DNA from: Bacillota bacterium
GTDB taxonomy: Bacteria; Bacillota; Clostridia; Christensenellales; DTU072
DNA: 64,000 nt
Assembly: GCA_023394875.1 (NCBI GenBank)
Contig: JAEXAB010000003.1
Span: forward strand, 620,001 to 684,000
Direction of reading: 5' to 3'
Both the position numbers and the translations under genes were made by a program. Below the pieces are notes generated by a model that ran no database searches, had not been told where the DNA came from, and was given only the letters and a program-made list of their open reading frames with translations. This document shows, piece after piece, positions 8,966 through 18,597 of the stretch. The stretch's first letter is position 1; the number at the start of each line of letters is the position of its first letter.

Positions 8966-8996
8966 AAAGCACCGAAATCGGTGCTTCTTTCTTTTA
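8966..8996. terminator. Second terminator hairpin, similar to the tRNA operon terminator
   Basis: AAGCACCG AAAT CGGTGCTT followed by a T/C-rich run. It resembles the hairpin at 8734 and lies at the 3' side of the convergent rmuC gene, so it may serve both directions. Confidence 0.75.
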
Positions 8997-9008
8997 TAGT
9001 ATAAATAA

Positions 9009-10211
9009 TTATTCAATCAAAACTTTAGTTACATCTTCCTCTTCGGGCATTGCTATTGCATCGACTTTGTTGAGGCGTTTCATTATTATAGTGGTGCGTT
9101 TGGTCGCATCGTCTAGAGTTTTTGAAGCATCATCCACTTGTTTTTGGGCTTTATCGATGTTCTCTACGAATTTGTTGAAGTCTTTCTTAAATTGCATCAG
9201 CAGGTCAAAAACTTCTCTGGAGGACTTTTGTATTGCAAGGGTCTTAAAACCTAGCTGTAAGCTATTAAGTAAAGCACTTATTGTAGTAGGGCCTGCGGGA
9301 ATAATTTTATATTTACTTTGAAGTTCTTCTATAAGTCCTGGATTCTTGATTACTTCGGCATATAGACCTTCTATGGGAAGATACATTATTGCAAAATCGG
9401 TGGTATGGGGCGGATTTATGTATTTTTCTTTAATCTTCTTCGCTTGAATTTTTATTGCCCTTTCTATGCTGTTTGAGGCGCTTTGCAAGCTTACAATGTC
9501 CCCTTTTTCGCTGCTTTCTACCAGTCTTTGGTAGTCTTCCAGGGGGAATTTTACGTCAATAGGCAGATATATGCTTTTTTCTCCGCTTCCCGGGAGGACT
9601 AAGGCAAAGTCTACCGCTTCTCCGTTCTTAATTCCGCTGACGTTTTGTTGGGATACGTATTGTGTTTTGGTTAAAATACCGTCTAGGAGATTTTCTAAAC
9701 TTACTTCTCCCCAAATTCCGCGCGTTTTTACGTTGGATAATACCTTTCTTAGGTCGGTTACGCCGTCGCTTAGCGACTGCATTTCTCCAAGACCTTTGTT
9801 AACGGCGTCAAGCCGTTCGTTTATAGCGATAAAAGTTTGATTTAGGCGTTCGTTTAGGGTATTGGTAAGCTTTTCCTCTACCATAGTGCGGATTTCGCTA
9901 AGCCTTTTTTCGTTATCGGCGCGTACGTCGGCAAGGTTCCTGTCTATGTTATAACGAATGTCGCCTAAGGACTTGAACAAATCCTCTTTTATTTCTCCGA
10001 TACGTTTTTCGGTATTGGAGCTTATTTCCTTTACGTTATTAAGGACTAACTCATTGTTAGAGTTAATCCCCGTAAAAATTGAGGCTAAATTAGTCTGAAT
10101 GGTAGAAGTAATAATATCCTTGCTTTTGTCGGTCTCATTTTCCAGCCGGGATAATCTTTCTAATAACTCTGCCTGTTGTTTTAAGAGTTTTTTGCGGTAA
10201 AAGAAACACAT
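9009..10211 (-). CDS. rmuC: DNA recombination protein RmuC
   Basis: 400 residues. The RmuC family has a PD-(D/E)XK-like fold and limits inversions and rearrangements. The first about 130 residues form a long coiled coil with repeated LSEIR/LADVR-type heptads. The RmuC domain then follows, with QYVSQQNVSG, a strand VDFALVLPG, LPIDVKFPLEDYQRL, FAIMYLPIEGLYAEV and the late motif IIPAGPTTISALLNSLQLG. The family usually begins with a membrane-anchor helix. Here only MCFFYRKKLLKQQ precedes the coiled coil, so the anchor appears reduced or lost. It is 4 bases downstream of the giant surface protein gene. Confidence 0.93.
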   Translation of the reverse strand: MCFFYRKKLLKQQAELLERLSRLENETDKSKDIITSTIQTNLASIFTGINSNNELVLNNVKEISSNTEKRIGEIKEDLFKSLGDIRYNIDRNLADVRADNEKRLSEIRTMVEEKLTNTLNERLNQTFIAINERLDAVNKGLGEMQSLSDGVTDLRKVLSNVKTRGIWGEVSLENLLDGILTKTQYVSQQNVSGIKNGEAVDFALVLPGSGEKSIYLPIDVKFPLEDYQRLVESSEKGDIVSLQSASNSIERAIKIQAKKIKEKYINPPHTTDFAIMYLPIEGLYAEVIKNPGLIEELQSKYKIIPAGPTTISALLNSLQLGFKTLAIQKSSREVFDLLMQFKKDFNKFVENIDKAQKQVDDASKTLDDATKRTTIIMKRLNKVDAIAMPEEEDVTKVLIE

Positions 10212-10215
10212 AATA

Positions 10216-13200
10216 TTAATAAGGTTTTGTTTGCGTCTTTACCCTTTCTTTCTTGTTTAAGGGGTTAAGGCGAGGCATAGTGTTGCCCTTGGGTATTCTT
10301 TGAACTCCGCGGCGATAAATACTGCTCTTGTAAGCTCTGTTAAAGCTGTTGAGGAATCTCTTGTGGCGTATACCGGCAATTACTACGACAACAATGACTA
10401 TTGCAAACAGCGAAGCGCCTATTATAGCTAAATTCCTAATCATTACTACGTCCAATTCCAAACCTAAGAAGTTGCCGAACACGCCCTCGTTGGGCACGTT
10501 GCCCTCTATGTTGGCTTTTGTCGCTAATATAAAGGTTGCCAAGCTATCGCTGGAGAAAGAAACCGACTTACCATCACCAGCTATTGTGACGTTTTTAATT
10601 TCGGTTACACTGCCATCGTTACTAAGTCTATAAACGGCGAATTTGATATAATTGCGATATTCTTCGGGAATAGGTAATACTACGCTTACTTCGCCGGTGC
10701 TGGTCTGACTGGAAGCTCCAACCAGGGTTATATTATTAACAGACACTACGGCGCGCGCGCCGTCGCTACTTACCGAACTTAAAATAGCTTTTTGGGCGTT
10801 GCCGAATATTTCCGTTGTGTTGGAATATGCGTTTACGTTAATTTTTGCGCCGGGCGCAAAATTGCCGTCAAGCTTAATTCCCGTTTCTTCATCGGTCAAA
10901 AGCAATATTTCGCAAGATTTTTTCAATGCCGTCAATTTGTTGAACAAATTGGGGTCAAAGCAGGATCTTTGGTCTGCTGTAAGGTTGTTATAGCTGTCAT
11001 ACACACGAATAATGGAGTTATAATCGGTACTTACAACCATATTTATTGCAGGTAGCTCAATGGTGCTTTTTTCCACGCTTTCCACTTTATCCATTTCTGC
11101 TTTCAGCTGTGCAAACACCACTTCCAGATTATGATAATAACCATAGTACTTGCTGCTGGCATCGCCCTTAATGGCAGCCTGCAACCATTCTTGCCCGTAA
11201 TCCTTATATTCCTTGAAGGTCTTTAAGTATGAGAACATTTCTTCGTAATCGGACTTTAATTCGAAGCTGGACCTTTGTGCCAAACCTTCCAAATACGCTC
11301 TGTAGGTGGTTATTTCGTTTCTCAAAGTTTCTACTCTGTCGCGAAGTCTGGAAATTAGGTTGCGGAAATAAATCACGCGGTTTTGCTCCATATAGCTTAC
11401 TGCTTCGTTGAGGTCTTCTTCATACTTATTGATTTTACGTAAATCGGTGTCGCTTAACGTAACGTTATTGACGTCTAGGTCAAAGGGCAGCATATACAAT
11501 ACAAACGTTGCTGTGTTGCCTGCGTAGTCTTTGACGTAAATACGAACGTATCCGCGGTATTCCTTGCCGGTTGACTTGTCAATTCTGGTACTGTTGTCAA
11601 CGCTGCTTGTAGAAATAATATAGCCGTTGGGGTCAAGAGCAAGTCCTCTGGAATCCTCTTTTATGGTTATATATTCACATATTTCTATGTTTTCTTCCTC
11701 AATAAAGACTTTTAAGTCGATAAAATGATTGTCACCTTCGATTACGCTTATATTTGACATAAACTTAATAACCGGCGGAATGGTGTCAATATTTACTTGG
11801 AAAACCTGAGTATAAGTCAAGCCTGAGCCCGAACGCGCGGTAACTGTGACTGTACAAATCTTTGAATAACTCAATGTGCCGTCGCCCGACCAAGTGCCGG
11901 TAGTCACCGAAGTGGAATCAAGGTCTCTATAGGTATAGGAATAGCTTACTCCCGATACGTTGAAGTTCCTTTCGCTGACCGATTTACTTATGCTTACCGT
12001 ACTTCTATTGGTCCACTCGCCCGAAACTATAGTCTTACTAGCCGTGCTGTCGTCGTTGCTGGCGTGTCCAGTCAACGTAAACTCGGGGCGAACTTTGTCT
12101 ACACGAAGTCTAACTGCCCTTTCTATTTTTACTACCGCTTGACCTTCTCCCTTATTTGCGTCAGATTTTCTGGTGGCGTAAATAATTAGTATAGCGTCTC
12201 TATTTTCGTCAAAGCCGTCCAAACGGTCGGTAGAGAAGAAACTGTCGGAGGGGAGTTCTCTCTCTACGGTAGTAACTTCTGAAGTTGTTCTGTATTTTAA
12301 CACGTAAGTAAATCTTATTCCGCTTACGCAGTTTTGCAAGATATTTATTCTCACTAATACAGGCACGCTTGACCAAGCCCCTGTAGTGTCGCTAAGGTAG
12401 GTATTACTTCCACCGTTATAAATAAGGTTATTAACGGTAGTTATTATTTCGAAATCGGGCTCGTTCGTGTCGATGGCTATATAAATTTTTTGAGTGTAAA
12501 TATACTCGGCGCCCGCGCGGTTAACTGCCTTGAAAGTGAAGCTGGTCTTAACTCCCTGCGGGAAATAAACTGCGCTGAATATAAGCTGTTGGGCATTAAC
12601 AGAGCCTGCTTCATAATACTGGGCGAAGCCAATAGTCGGATCAACATATAATTCCCAAAGTCCTAAGTCGTCACGCTTGAAGTAATACTGAACTTCGGTA
12701 TTGCTGGTTTCTATACTTAAACTTATCGTTGCTCTTTCTTCCCACATATAAGCAAACATATTGAGGGATTGGTCATAATAAATGCCCTCATCGGCTCTGT
12801 AGGATAACTGTCCGGTAATTGAGCTTGGGTCGATAACAAAGGTATAAACAACGTAACTGCCGTCCACGATACCGCCCGACCTGTTGCCGACCTCGTTTAT
12901 TGAGTACAGCATAATTTTATATTGAGTATATATTCTGTTGCCGCTTACGTCTAAAATTGAATCAAAAGCCATTAAAGAACTTAACTTTGTCCAACCGTTG
13001 AGAACGGTATCGCTCTGAGGATTTTGTGTAATGGACGTATTGCCGCTTGCATCTAAAATTGCATAATAATAGCTTCTTGTGGAGCGGTTTGCTTCGGCAT
13101 CCGCTGTTTGAACTAGCCTGATAGGTTGGGTACTATAATAGATATTGCCGTCCGGTTCGCCCGCGCTATACTTAATTATATCCTTGACGTTGGGAACGGT

Positions 13201-16200
13201 ATTATCGACTTTTATTATATTACCGCTAATTTCTCCTATGCTGGAACGATACCCTGCGCGGTTGGTAACCGACAAAGCCAGATATCCGTAAAAACTCTTG
13301 CCCGATAAATCTATACTGAATTGATAAGGGTCGGTTGCTCCGCTAATCCTATCACATTCCAGCCAAGTCCCTTTACTAATTTCTTCGCTTAAATTAATAT
13401 TGGCTTTATATTTAATGAGCATATAGAAATAACGGTAACCTTCTTCGGGTATGTAAACGGCGCCGCCCTCTCTTACTAAAGTGATTTTTACGTCCACCGT
13501 CTCTGCAACGTTCCACTGAGAAGAATCCATTACCGTAATAAGCTCATAATTGATTGCAAGATTAAGTACGTCATACTCTATTCTTAGTGTGTATGCGCCC
13601 TCTAACGTTCTTTGCGGATTGGAACTTAATACGTCACCTTTATAATCTTTCGCTAGACTTTCTATGTAGAATATGATTTCCAAAGTGCCTTGCGGTCCGC
13701 TCTGCGCTTTTATCTCATCGATAAGGAATTCAATAAAGGTGCCGTTGGCTCTGACAAAGGAATTTAGAGCGGCATTCCAAAAATAATAAACAAAATGTCC
13801 TTCTAACTGGGCTTTGGGTATAAGTTCTATGCTCAAATCTTCACAGACAGGACCGTAATTGACGCTTAAGGTGTTTTCCATAGATATTGTATCATTACCT
13901 ATTCTTAATTCTTCCAGTACGATATCCTCTTGGGCTGACAAGTCTATATTGACTATAAAGGACGGGTCGTTGCCTTGCATATCGGTAGCTCTCACTCCCG
14001 AACCGGTATAGATGCGGAAACGGTATTCTTGAGAGAAAATTATGGAAGTATCGGGCACACTCTTTTCGAACTTATAAATATTATACTTAATATTATTGTC
14101 GGTAATTAGGGTAGTATCAATAGGCGCTCTCTCAACGGGCTCTATCCATCTTAATTTACCAAAATCGTCATACAGAGGATTGCCGTTGGCGTCCACTGCA
14201 TACTCTAATTCCTTAACGTATACTCCGCTTATGCCGCTTTTTACTTTAAGGGTAATAATTACACTGCCGTTAACCCAATCCGTTGATACCACGTACTGGA
14301 AAGGTCCGCCGTAATTTTCGTCCCTGGGCGCAATCATAGCGGTAAGCTCATAGGTGGGCATAACGGTGTCAATTTTAATGGTGGGGGTGGTAAAGGAATT
14401 ATAACTTCTCTTGCCCGCCGCGTTGGTAGCATAAATGGTAAACGGAGATTCTGCGCTTGCGCTTAAATTAAAGCTGTATAAAGAAAATCCTTCGCTTATC
14501 GCGCCGACGTATGTTCCTTGCGCGCTGTAAAGCACACCGCTTATGTTGTTAGGAGAATACCAAAATGTATATCTAGTGGCGGGAGTTGTATACTGACCGC
14601 CCACAAGTTTGGTATCGGTAGGCATTTTTGCAAAGACTTCTATGCCTTCGGTCGCCACCCAACCTTCGGAGTTAGTGGAAAATACCGCATCGTCGAAATC
14701 AATGTTCAATTCAAAATAAGTGCTTACCAAAGTAACCTTTAGGTCAACCGTAGTGCTGCTTTTTTCGGCGCCCGATTCTATCCTGAAACGATAGGTTTTG
14801 TTTTGCAAAATTCCGCTGACCGATTTTTCTAAAATTGCATAATAATAGGTTTTGCCACCCGATACCAGACTTACGGCTGTTAATTGCACATCTTGAGAAT
14901 AATCGCCGTTAGCAAGTTTTTCGGCATAATAGAACTTCGGCGCGCTTAGGCTCTCAACGTATTCGCCAGTTGCATATTTGTTATCAATAATAATACGCAC
15001 TCTGCCGTTTGCATAGCCTGCGTTTAGTCCTTCGGGGGTTGATTCTATGGTAAGATTTTTGGAAAAGTTGGAATCGTTAAAAATTTCGGGGTCGTCTGTT
15101 TTCGCACTCAACTTAACCACCGGGGTTACTTTGTCGATTTTTACTTCGTAAGTGGTGTCGGCTCCGTGATATATTTCTCCAGCGGCGTTACGCGCCTGAA
15201 AAACAACGCTCTGTTTGCTGGAAGAAACCGAATAACTGTTGGTATCCATTTTTTCATAGCCGGCGCCGTTTAGGTTAACCCAGTATTCTATGGGGCTTAT
15301 ACAATTGCTTGTGTCTTCCAAAGTAAAGACAACGTCATTACAAGCCCAATTGCCCTTAAAATATTCTCCGATACTGCCGTTGGCTTTAATGGTGGTTGCG
15401 GTAACCACGAAATTCGGTCTTATGATATCCATATTTACGTTATAAGTAAACGCTTGTTGGACTTTGTTCTGCCCCGATATATCAGTAACTCTAAACCATA
15501 TTTTTACGTCGTTAAGGTTTTCTCTGACAGTAACTTTGTTACTGCTCATCGGGCGCCATTGCTTGGTCGGGTTGCTGCCTTCCTTATTGTCCACCGAATA
15601 ATAAAGTAACTCATCGGAAGGATTGTAAGCGCCATGACCTGCCATCCATAAAGTTGTTATTTCAAAAGAAATGGAAGCATTTGTCCAGTTTCCTGTATAA
15701 TTTAAGGTTTGCGCTCCTTGCTGATAGGTAGCTTTAATTTGCGAAAAACCTAAATCTTCGGCAGACAAAGCAGTGTTAACTTCAATATTCCAGGAATAAG
15801 GATAATACTCGTTTTGTGTTGTCTGACTTTCTCCCTCATAAACGGTGTATTGTCTTCTGAAATATATGTATTTATTAAAACTGTTTCCTACATTTTCGGT
15901 ATGAAAAATATAGGTAACGCCGTTAATCTCTCTTAAATTGGTGGTAGTAATGGTCGACCAATTCCCGCCTGCAACGTTTTGCAGTTGTTCGTTGGAAAGA
16001 TTGGCTGAGCTTAGGTAGTATTGAAAACCGTCGTTTAATTGATAATTGCTAATCAAAAAATGTAATTCGTTACTGTCGGTTACTCTATCTCCGGAATTAA
16101 GGTCATAATAATTTTCATTGACGAATTTGGTTACTCTCACGTTCCAACTAACATCGGCATTCGCGCTAACTTCAGACACAAAAACACCGAAGCCGAAGCA

Positions 16201-16266
16201 AATAGCCACCGCTAGGAACATAATTACATAGATAGAAATAATAAAAATTTTCGATCTTGCTTGCAT
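10216..16266 (-). CDS. Giant membrane-anchored surface protein with Ig-like modules
   Basis: 2016 residues. An N-terminal hydrophobic helix (about 7-30, followed by SANA) is a signal peptide or anchor. The extracellular part is built of repeated beta-sandwich modules separated by hinges of the type IDKVTPVVKL, IDTVMPTYEL, VDNTVPNVKD, IDTNEPDFEI, VDKVRPEFTL and IDTIPPVIKF, each followed by a Trp-containing strand such as GEWTNRSTV. Such hinges are seen in bacterial Ig-like repeats. A helical, coiled-coil-like stretch follows (about 1605-1760). One transmembrane helix near 1945-1968 leads into a short basic tail. No sortase motif is seen. An adhesin or wall-spanning structural role is inferred. 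Confidence 0.8.
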   Translation of the reverse strand: MQARSKIFIISIYVIMFLAVAICFGFGVFVSEVSANADVSWNVRVTKFVNENYYDLNSGDRVTDSNELHFLISNYQLNDGFQYYLSSANLSNEQLQNVAGGNWSTITTTNLREINGVTYIFHTENVGNSFNKYIYFRRQYTVYEGESQTTQNEYYPYSWNIEVNTALSAEDLGFSQIKATYQQGAQTLNYTGNWTNASISFEITTLWMAGHGAYNPSDELLYYSVDNKEGSNPTKQWRPMSSNKVTVRENLNDVKIWFRVTDISGQNKVQQAFTYNVNMDIIRPNFVVTATTIKANGSIGEYFKGNWACNDVVFTLEDTSNCISPIEYWVNLNGAGYEKMDTNSYSVSSSKQSVVFQARNAAGEIYHGADTTYEVKIDKVTPVVKLSAKTDDPEIFNDSNFSKNLTIESTPEGLNAGYANGRVRIIIDNKYATGEYVESLSAPKFYYAEKLANGDYSQDVQLTAVSLVSGGKTYYYAILEKSVSGILQNKTYRFRIESGAEKSSTTVDLKVTLVSTYFELNIDFDDAVFSTNSEGWVATEGIEVFAKMPTDTKLVGGQYTTPATRYTFWYSPNNISGVLYSAQGTYVGAISEGFSLYSFNLSASAESPFTIYATNAAGKRSYNSFTTPTIKIDTVMPTYELTAMIAPRDENYGGPFQYVVSTDWVNGSVIITLKVKSGISGVYVKELEYAVDANGNPLYDDFGKLRWIEPVERAPIDTTLITDNNIKYNIYKFEKSVPDTSIIFSQEYRFRIYTGSGVRATDMQGNDPSFIVNIDLSAQEDIVLEELRIGNDTISMENTLSVNYGPVCEDLSIELIPKAQLEGHFVYYFWNAALNSFVRANGTFIEFLIDEIKAQSGPQGTLEIIFYIESLAKDYKGDVLSSNPQRTLEGAYTLRIEYDVLNLAINYELITVMDSSQWNVAETVDVKITLVREGGAVYIPEEGYRYFYMLIKYKANINLSEEISKGTWLECDRISGATDPYQFSIDLSGKSFYGYLALSVTNRAGYRSSIGEISGNIIKVDNTVPNVKDIIKYSAGEPDGNIYYSTQPIRLVQTADAEANRSTRSYYYAILDASGNTSITQNPQSDTVLNGWTKLSSLMAFDSILDVSGNRIYTQYKIMLYSINEVGNRSGGIVDGSYVVYTFVIDPSSITGQLSYRADEGIYYDQSLNMFAYMWEERATISLSIETSNTEVQYYFKRDDLGLWELYVDPTIGFAQYYEAGSVNAQQLIFSAVYFPQGVKTSFTFKAVNRAGAEYIYTQKIYIAIDTNEPDFEIITTVNNLIYNGGSNTYLSDTTGAWSSVPVLVRINILQNCVSGIRFTYVLKYRTTSEVTTVERELPSDSFFSTDRLDGFDENRDAILIIYATRKSDANKGEGQAVVKIERAVRLRVDKVRPEFTLTGHASNDDSTASKTIVSGEWTNRSTVSISKSVSERNFNVSGVSYSYTYRDLDSTSVTTGTWSGDGTLSYSKICTVTVTARSGSGLTYTQVFQVNIDTIPPVIKFMSNISVIEGDNHFIDLKVFIEEENIEICEYITIKEDSRGLALDPNGYIISTSSVDNSTRIDKSTGKEYRGYVRIYVKDYAGNTATFVLYMLPFDLDVNNVTLSDTDLRKINKYEEDLNEAVSYMEQNRVIYFRNLISRLRDRVETLRNEITTYRAYLEGLAQRSSFELKSDYEEMFSYLKTFKEYKDYGQEWLQAAIKGDASSKYYGYYHNLEVVFAQLKAEMDKVESVEKSTIELPAINMVVSTDYNSIIRVYDSYNNLTADQRSCFDPNLFNKLTALKKSCEILLLTDEETGIKLDGNFAPGAKINVNAYSNTTEIFGNAQKAILSSVSSDGARAVVSVNNITLVGASSQTSTGEVSVVLPIPEEYRNYIKFAVYRLSNDGSVTEIKNVTIAGDGKSVSFSSDSLATFILATKANIEGNVPNEGVFGNFLGLELDVVMIRNLAIIGASLFAIVIVVVVIAGIRHKRFLNSFNRAYKSSIYRRGVQRIPKGNTMPRLNPLNKKERVKTQTKPY

Positions 16267-16315
16267 AACCCGTCCTTGTATATTAGCTTACATACCCATA
16301 ATGATAGATATTAAT

Positions 16316-16344
16316 ATAATATCATATGTATTAATATAATACAA
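16316..16344 (-). promoter_or_regulatory. Promoter of the giant surface protein gene, within a 13-base direct repeat
   Basis: Read on the minus strand, TTGTAT (16344-16339), a 17-base spacer and TATTAT (16321-16316), preceded by an extended TGA. The same 13-base word lies at 16309-16321 and 16329-16341, exactly two helical turns apart, so it may also be an operator. Confidence 0.55.
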
Positions 16345-16405
16345 GAACTTTTTATTTTTTTTCAGGTTTTATAATGGTAAAATAAGTTATTTTTAAGGTT
16401 AAATT

Positions 16406-16429
16406 AAAAAAGGGCGCATGCCCTTTTTC
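16406..16429 (-). terminator. Terminator after the zinc-ribbon gene
   Basis: GGGC GCAT GCCC stem extended by A6/T5 tracts, directly after the stop of the gene at 16430. Confidence 0.85.
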
Positions 16430-16900
16430 TTATTTTTCGTCGTCTTCTAATATTTCGTCTTCCTCTTCTAGCTCTTCTTCCTCGTCAAGAAGGTCTTCGG
16501 GAATGTCAAAGAACTCTTCGTCTTCCTCTATTTCCTCTTCCTCGTCAAGGTCAACTGTCTCTTCTTCCACAAGCTCGTCAAGGGACAAGTCGACTTCGTC
16601 GTCCACAACGTCGTCTTCGTCTAGTTCTTCGTCTTCATTGAGGTCCCAATCGGGCTCCACGTCGTCGATTATCGACTTTTCTTTTTCCAATTCCATTTCG
16701 GCAGCGCAAGTTTCGCAAACGGTCTCACCATCGCACAAAAAGTTTATTCCGCAACGCGGGCATATCTCTCCTTCAATTTCCTCTTCGGTGTCTTCTGCAA
16801 GAGATATTCCTTTCAGCTCCTGCACACATATTTCGCAATATTCTTGATCTTCCAAAATGTAATTGATTTCACATCTCGGGCATTTCTTAAACTTAGGCAT
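16430..16900 (-). CDS. Double zinc-ribbon protein with a long acidic tail
   Basis: 156 residues. The first half holds two CxxC...CxxC units: KCPRCEINY with EYCEICVQE (about 7-30), and EICPRCGINF with TVCETCAAE (about 46-68). The second half (about 80-156) is almost entirely Asp, Glu, Leu, Ile and Val, with runs such as EEEEIEEDEEFF and DEEEELEEEDEILEDDE. A cytoplasmic role in binding nucleic acid or a basic partner is inferred, by analogy with acidic tails such as that of RNA polymerase delta. No specific family is recognised. A strong GGAGG lies before the start, immediately after a terminator-like hairpin. Confidence 0.8.
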   Translation of the reverse strand: MPKFKKCPRCEINYILEDQEYCEICVQELKGISLAEDTEEEIEGEICPRCGINFLCDGETVCETCAAEMELEKEKSIIDDVEPDWDLNEDEELDEDDVVDDEVDLSLDELVEEETVDLDEEEEIEEDEEFFDIPEDLLDEEEELEEEDEILEDDEK

Positions 16901-16912
16901 AAAAATACCTCC

Positions 16913-16954
16913 AAAAAAAATATCCGAATTTCGCTTTATGCGTAATTCGGATAT
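16913..16954 (-). terminator. Strong terminator abutting the ribosome site of the zinc-ribbon gene
   Basis: Arms ATATCCGAATT and AATTCGGATAT (16920-16930 with 16944-16954) with an inner CGC/GCG pair. On the minus strand, eight T's (16920-16913) follow and are directly joined to GGAGG and the start at 16900. It ends transcription of the lipoprotein gene at 17014, but any readthrough would feed the zinc-ribbon gene. Confidence 0.85.
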
Positions 16955-17013
16955 ATTATATTTACTAACAACAGATTTGTAAACTACTTTTTTCTATTTT
17001 TTTCAAAATTATT

Positions 17014-18426
17014 TTAGAAAGCGGCAATTATGTCGGTTTGTGTGATAATTCCCAATACCTTTCCGGAGGTCGTATCGGTGGTAGAATCAATAGTTTCCGG
17101 TATTTGATAGTAATAGGCGTTGTTGGATATTGTGGAATTGAAATAATAAATAACGCTTCCGATTTTTTCCAGCGTAACGTAAGTGGAATCGTACTCGCCG
17201 CTAAAAATCTTGGTTGCGTTGGCTTCCACAAAGGTATATGCGCCGTTATTTATTTCGAATATTTTTAATTTGTATATTGTGTTGCTGTTTACATACCACA
17301 GATACATAACGCTATCGGTTATTTCTACGTCAAAGTAAGTAACCGCGCTGCCTACGTCGATGGAGGCAATCACTTCTTCATTCTCTTTATTAGTGGTGGT
17401 AAGTCTGGTGCCGTCGGCTTTGAAAACGTCAAAACGGTTGGTGTCCAAACCAAGATAATAATTGCCCGCCTTATAAAAATTCTTATATGCTAAATTGGTG
17501 GTGTCGTTTTTATTGAAAGTTATTCTTATTTCATTAGCTTTGTCAAAAGCAAAATTGGCGGTGTCAAAGGTATAGGAGTATATTCCGGCTTCGGGTGTAT
17601 TGATGCCGTTGTCGGTCTTAACGTAAAACAGCTTTATTTTGCCATCAGCTTCTTTGGTAGCGGATAACAAAGTTATTGTATACTTAGTTTTTCCTTCATT
17701 GTCCAGCATTTTACTGTCAATTAGTACTTTGCTTTCTCCGCCCGCTATAGGATATGCCTTTAATATATAATCGGCTGAGTCGTTTTCGTTGTAAACGGTA
17801 TAGAAAATATAACCTTGGGCAAACTGATATCCCCCCGAAATAATATTTTCTTCTATTGTGGCAACAGGAAATTTCTTTTCATCTAAGCTTATTGAATAAA
17901 TACCGTTTTTACGTACGTAAACCAGTTTTTTTTCCTCTACTTTGAAAACAACGGTATGGTCTTCAAATTCGGCAACAGTCGAAGTATCGGTGCCGTCGAC
18001 TTTGGTCCGCATAATGACCATTTCCGAAGTCTTGGCTTTGCCTTCGCTGTTAAGTTCTGTACTGGTTGTGGCATAATATATATAGTTGTCGGAAATATAG
18101 ATTCCACCATAAGTTTTGTCGGTGCCGTAAACGTTCTTGGGTACGATAATTTGAGCTTTGCCGTTAGGCTTTCCGCTAACTAAGTTTACTCTTGCAATAG
18201 CGCCCTTGGTTACGTCGCCGAAGTTATTGTCAACATCTTGACCTGCATAACCGTTGATAAAGTATAAATAATCCCCGTAAACAACAGCCATTCCCCCGTT
18301 GCTAGATACTATATCACTGTAATTTGTAGCTATCGGTTTTTGCTTCAAGCTTTCGGTGCAACCGCTCAAAACAACAACAAGAAGGGCGGCAACACATAAA
18401 ATCGCAATTAAAATTTTCTTTTTCAT
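17014..18426 (-). CDS. Lipoprotein with beta-propeller-like repeats
   Basis: 470 residues. The signal MKKKILIAILCVAALLVVVL ends in lipobox LSGC. The body has repeated blades of the form YGDYLYFINGY, SDNYIYYAT, VEEKKLVYVRKNG, AQGYIFYTVY and GSVIYYFNS. This is the pattern of DUF5050-type extracellular propeller domains, in which a 'D-x-I/L-Y-Y' strand recurs about every 45-60 residues. It is probably anchored outside the cell. The ligand is unknown. It is followed by a strong terminator. Confidence 0.8.
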   Translation of the reverse strand: MKKKILIAILCVAALLVVVLSGCTESLKQKPIATNYSDIVSSNGGMAVVYGDYLYFINGYAGQDVDNNFGDVTKGAIARVNLVSGKPNGKAQIIVPKNVYGTDKTYGGIYISDNYIYYATTSTELNSEGKAKTSEMVIMRTKVDGTDTSTVAEFEDHTVVFKVEEKKLVYVRKNGIYSISLDEKKFPVATIEENIISGGYQFAQGYIFYTVYNENDSADYILKAYPIAGGESKVLIDSKMLDNEGKTKYTITLLSATKEADGKIKLFYVKTDNGINTPEAGIYSYTFDTANFAFDKANEIRITFNKNDTTNLAYKNFYKAGNYYLGLDTNRFDVFKADGTRLTTTNKENEEVIASIDVGSAVTYFDVEITDSVMYLWYVNSNTIYKLKIFEINNGAYTFVEANATKIFSGEYDSTYVTLEKIGSVIYYFNSTISNNAYYYQIPETIDSTTDTTSGKVLGIITQTDIIAAF

Positions 18427-18597
18427 AGCTTCTCCAAAGATTTTGAAATATTCAAAAAGTCAAAGACTATTATATATTATAAAATAGCTTTTTGCAATAG
18501 TTTTTTCCATACTGTCCATAAATATAACTTTGCAAAAGATAAATTTACTGTAATAAATTATTTGCTTTTTTGCCTAAAATAATATATTATTTTTGCT

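Noticed and set aside
16503..16847. Serine-rich plus-strand frame of 114 codons
   Set aside because: It is the reverse complement of the Asp/Glu-rich tail; GAA/GAT codons read back as TTC/ATC, giving serine-rich shadow frames.
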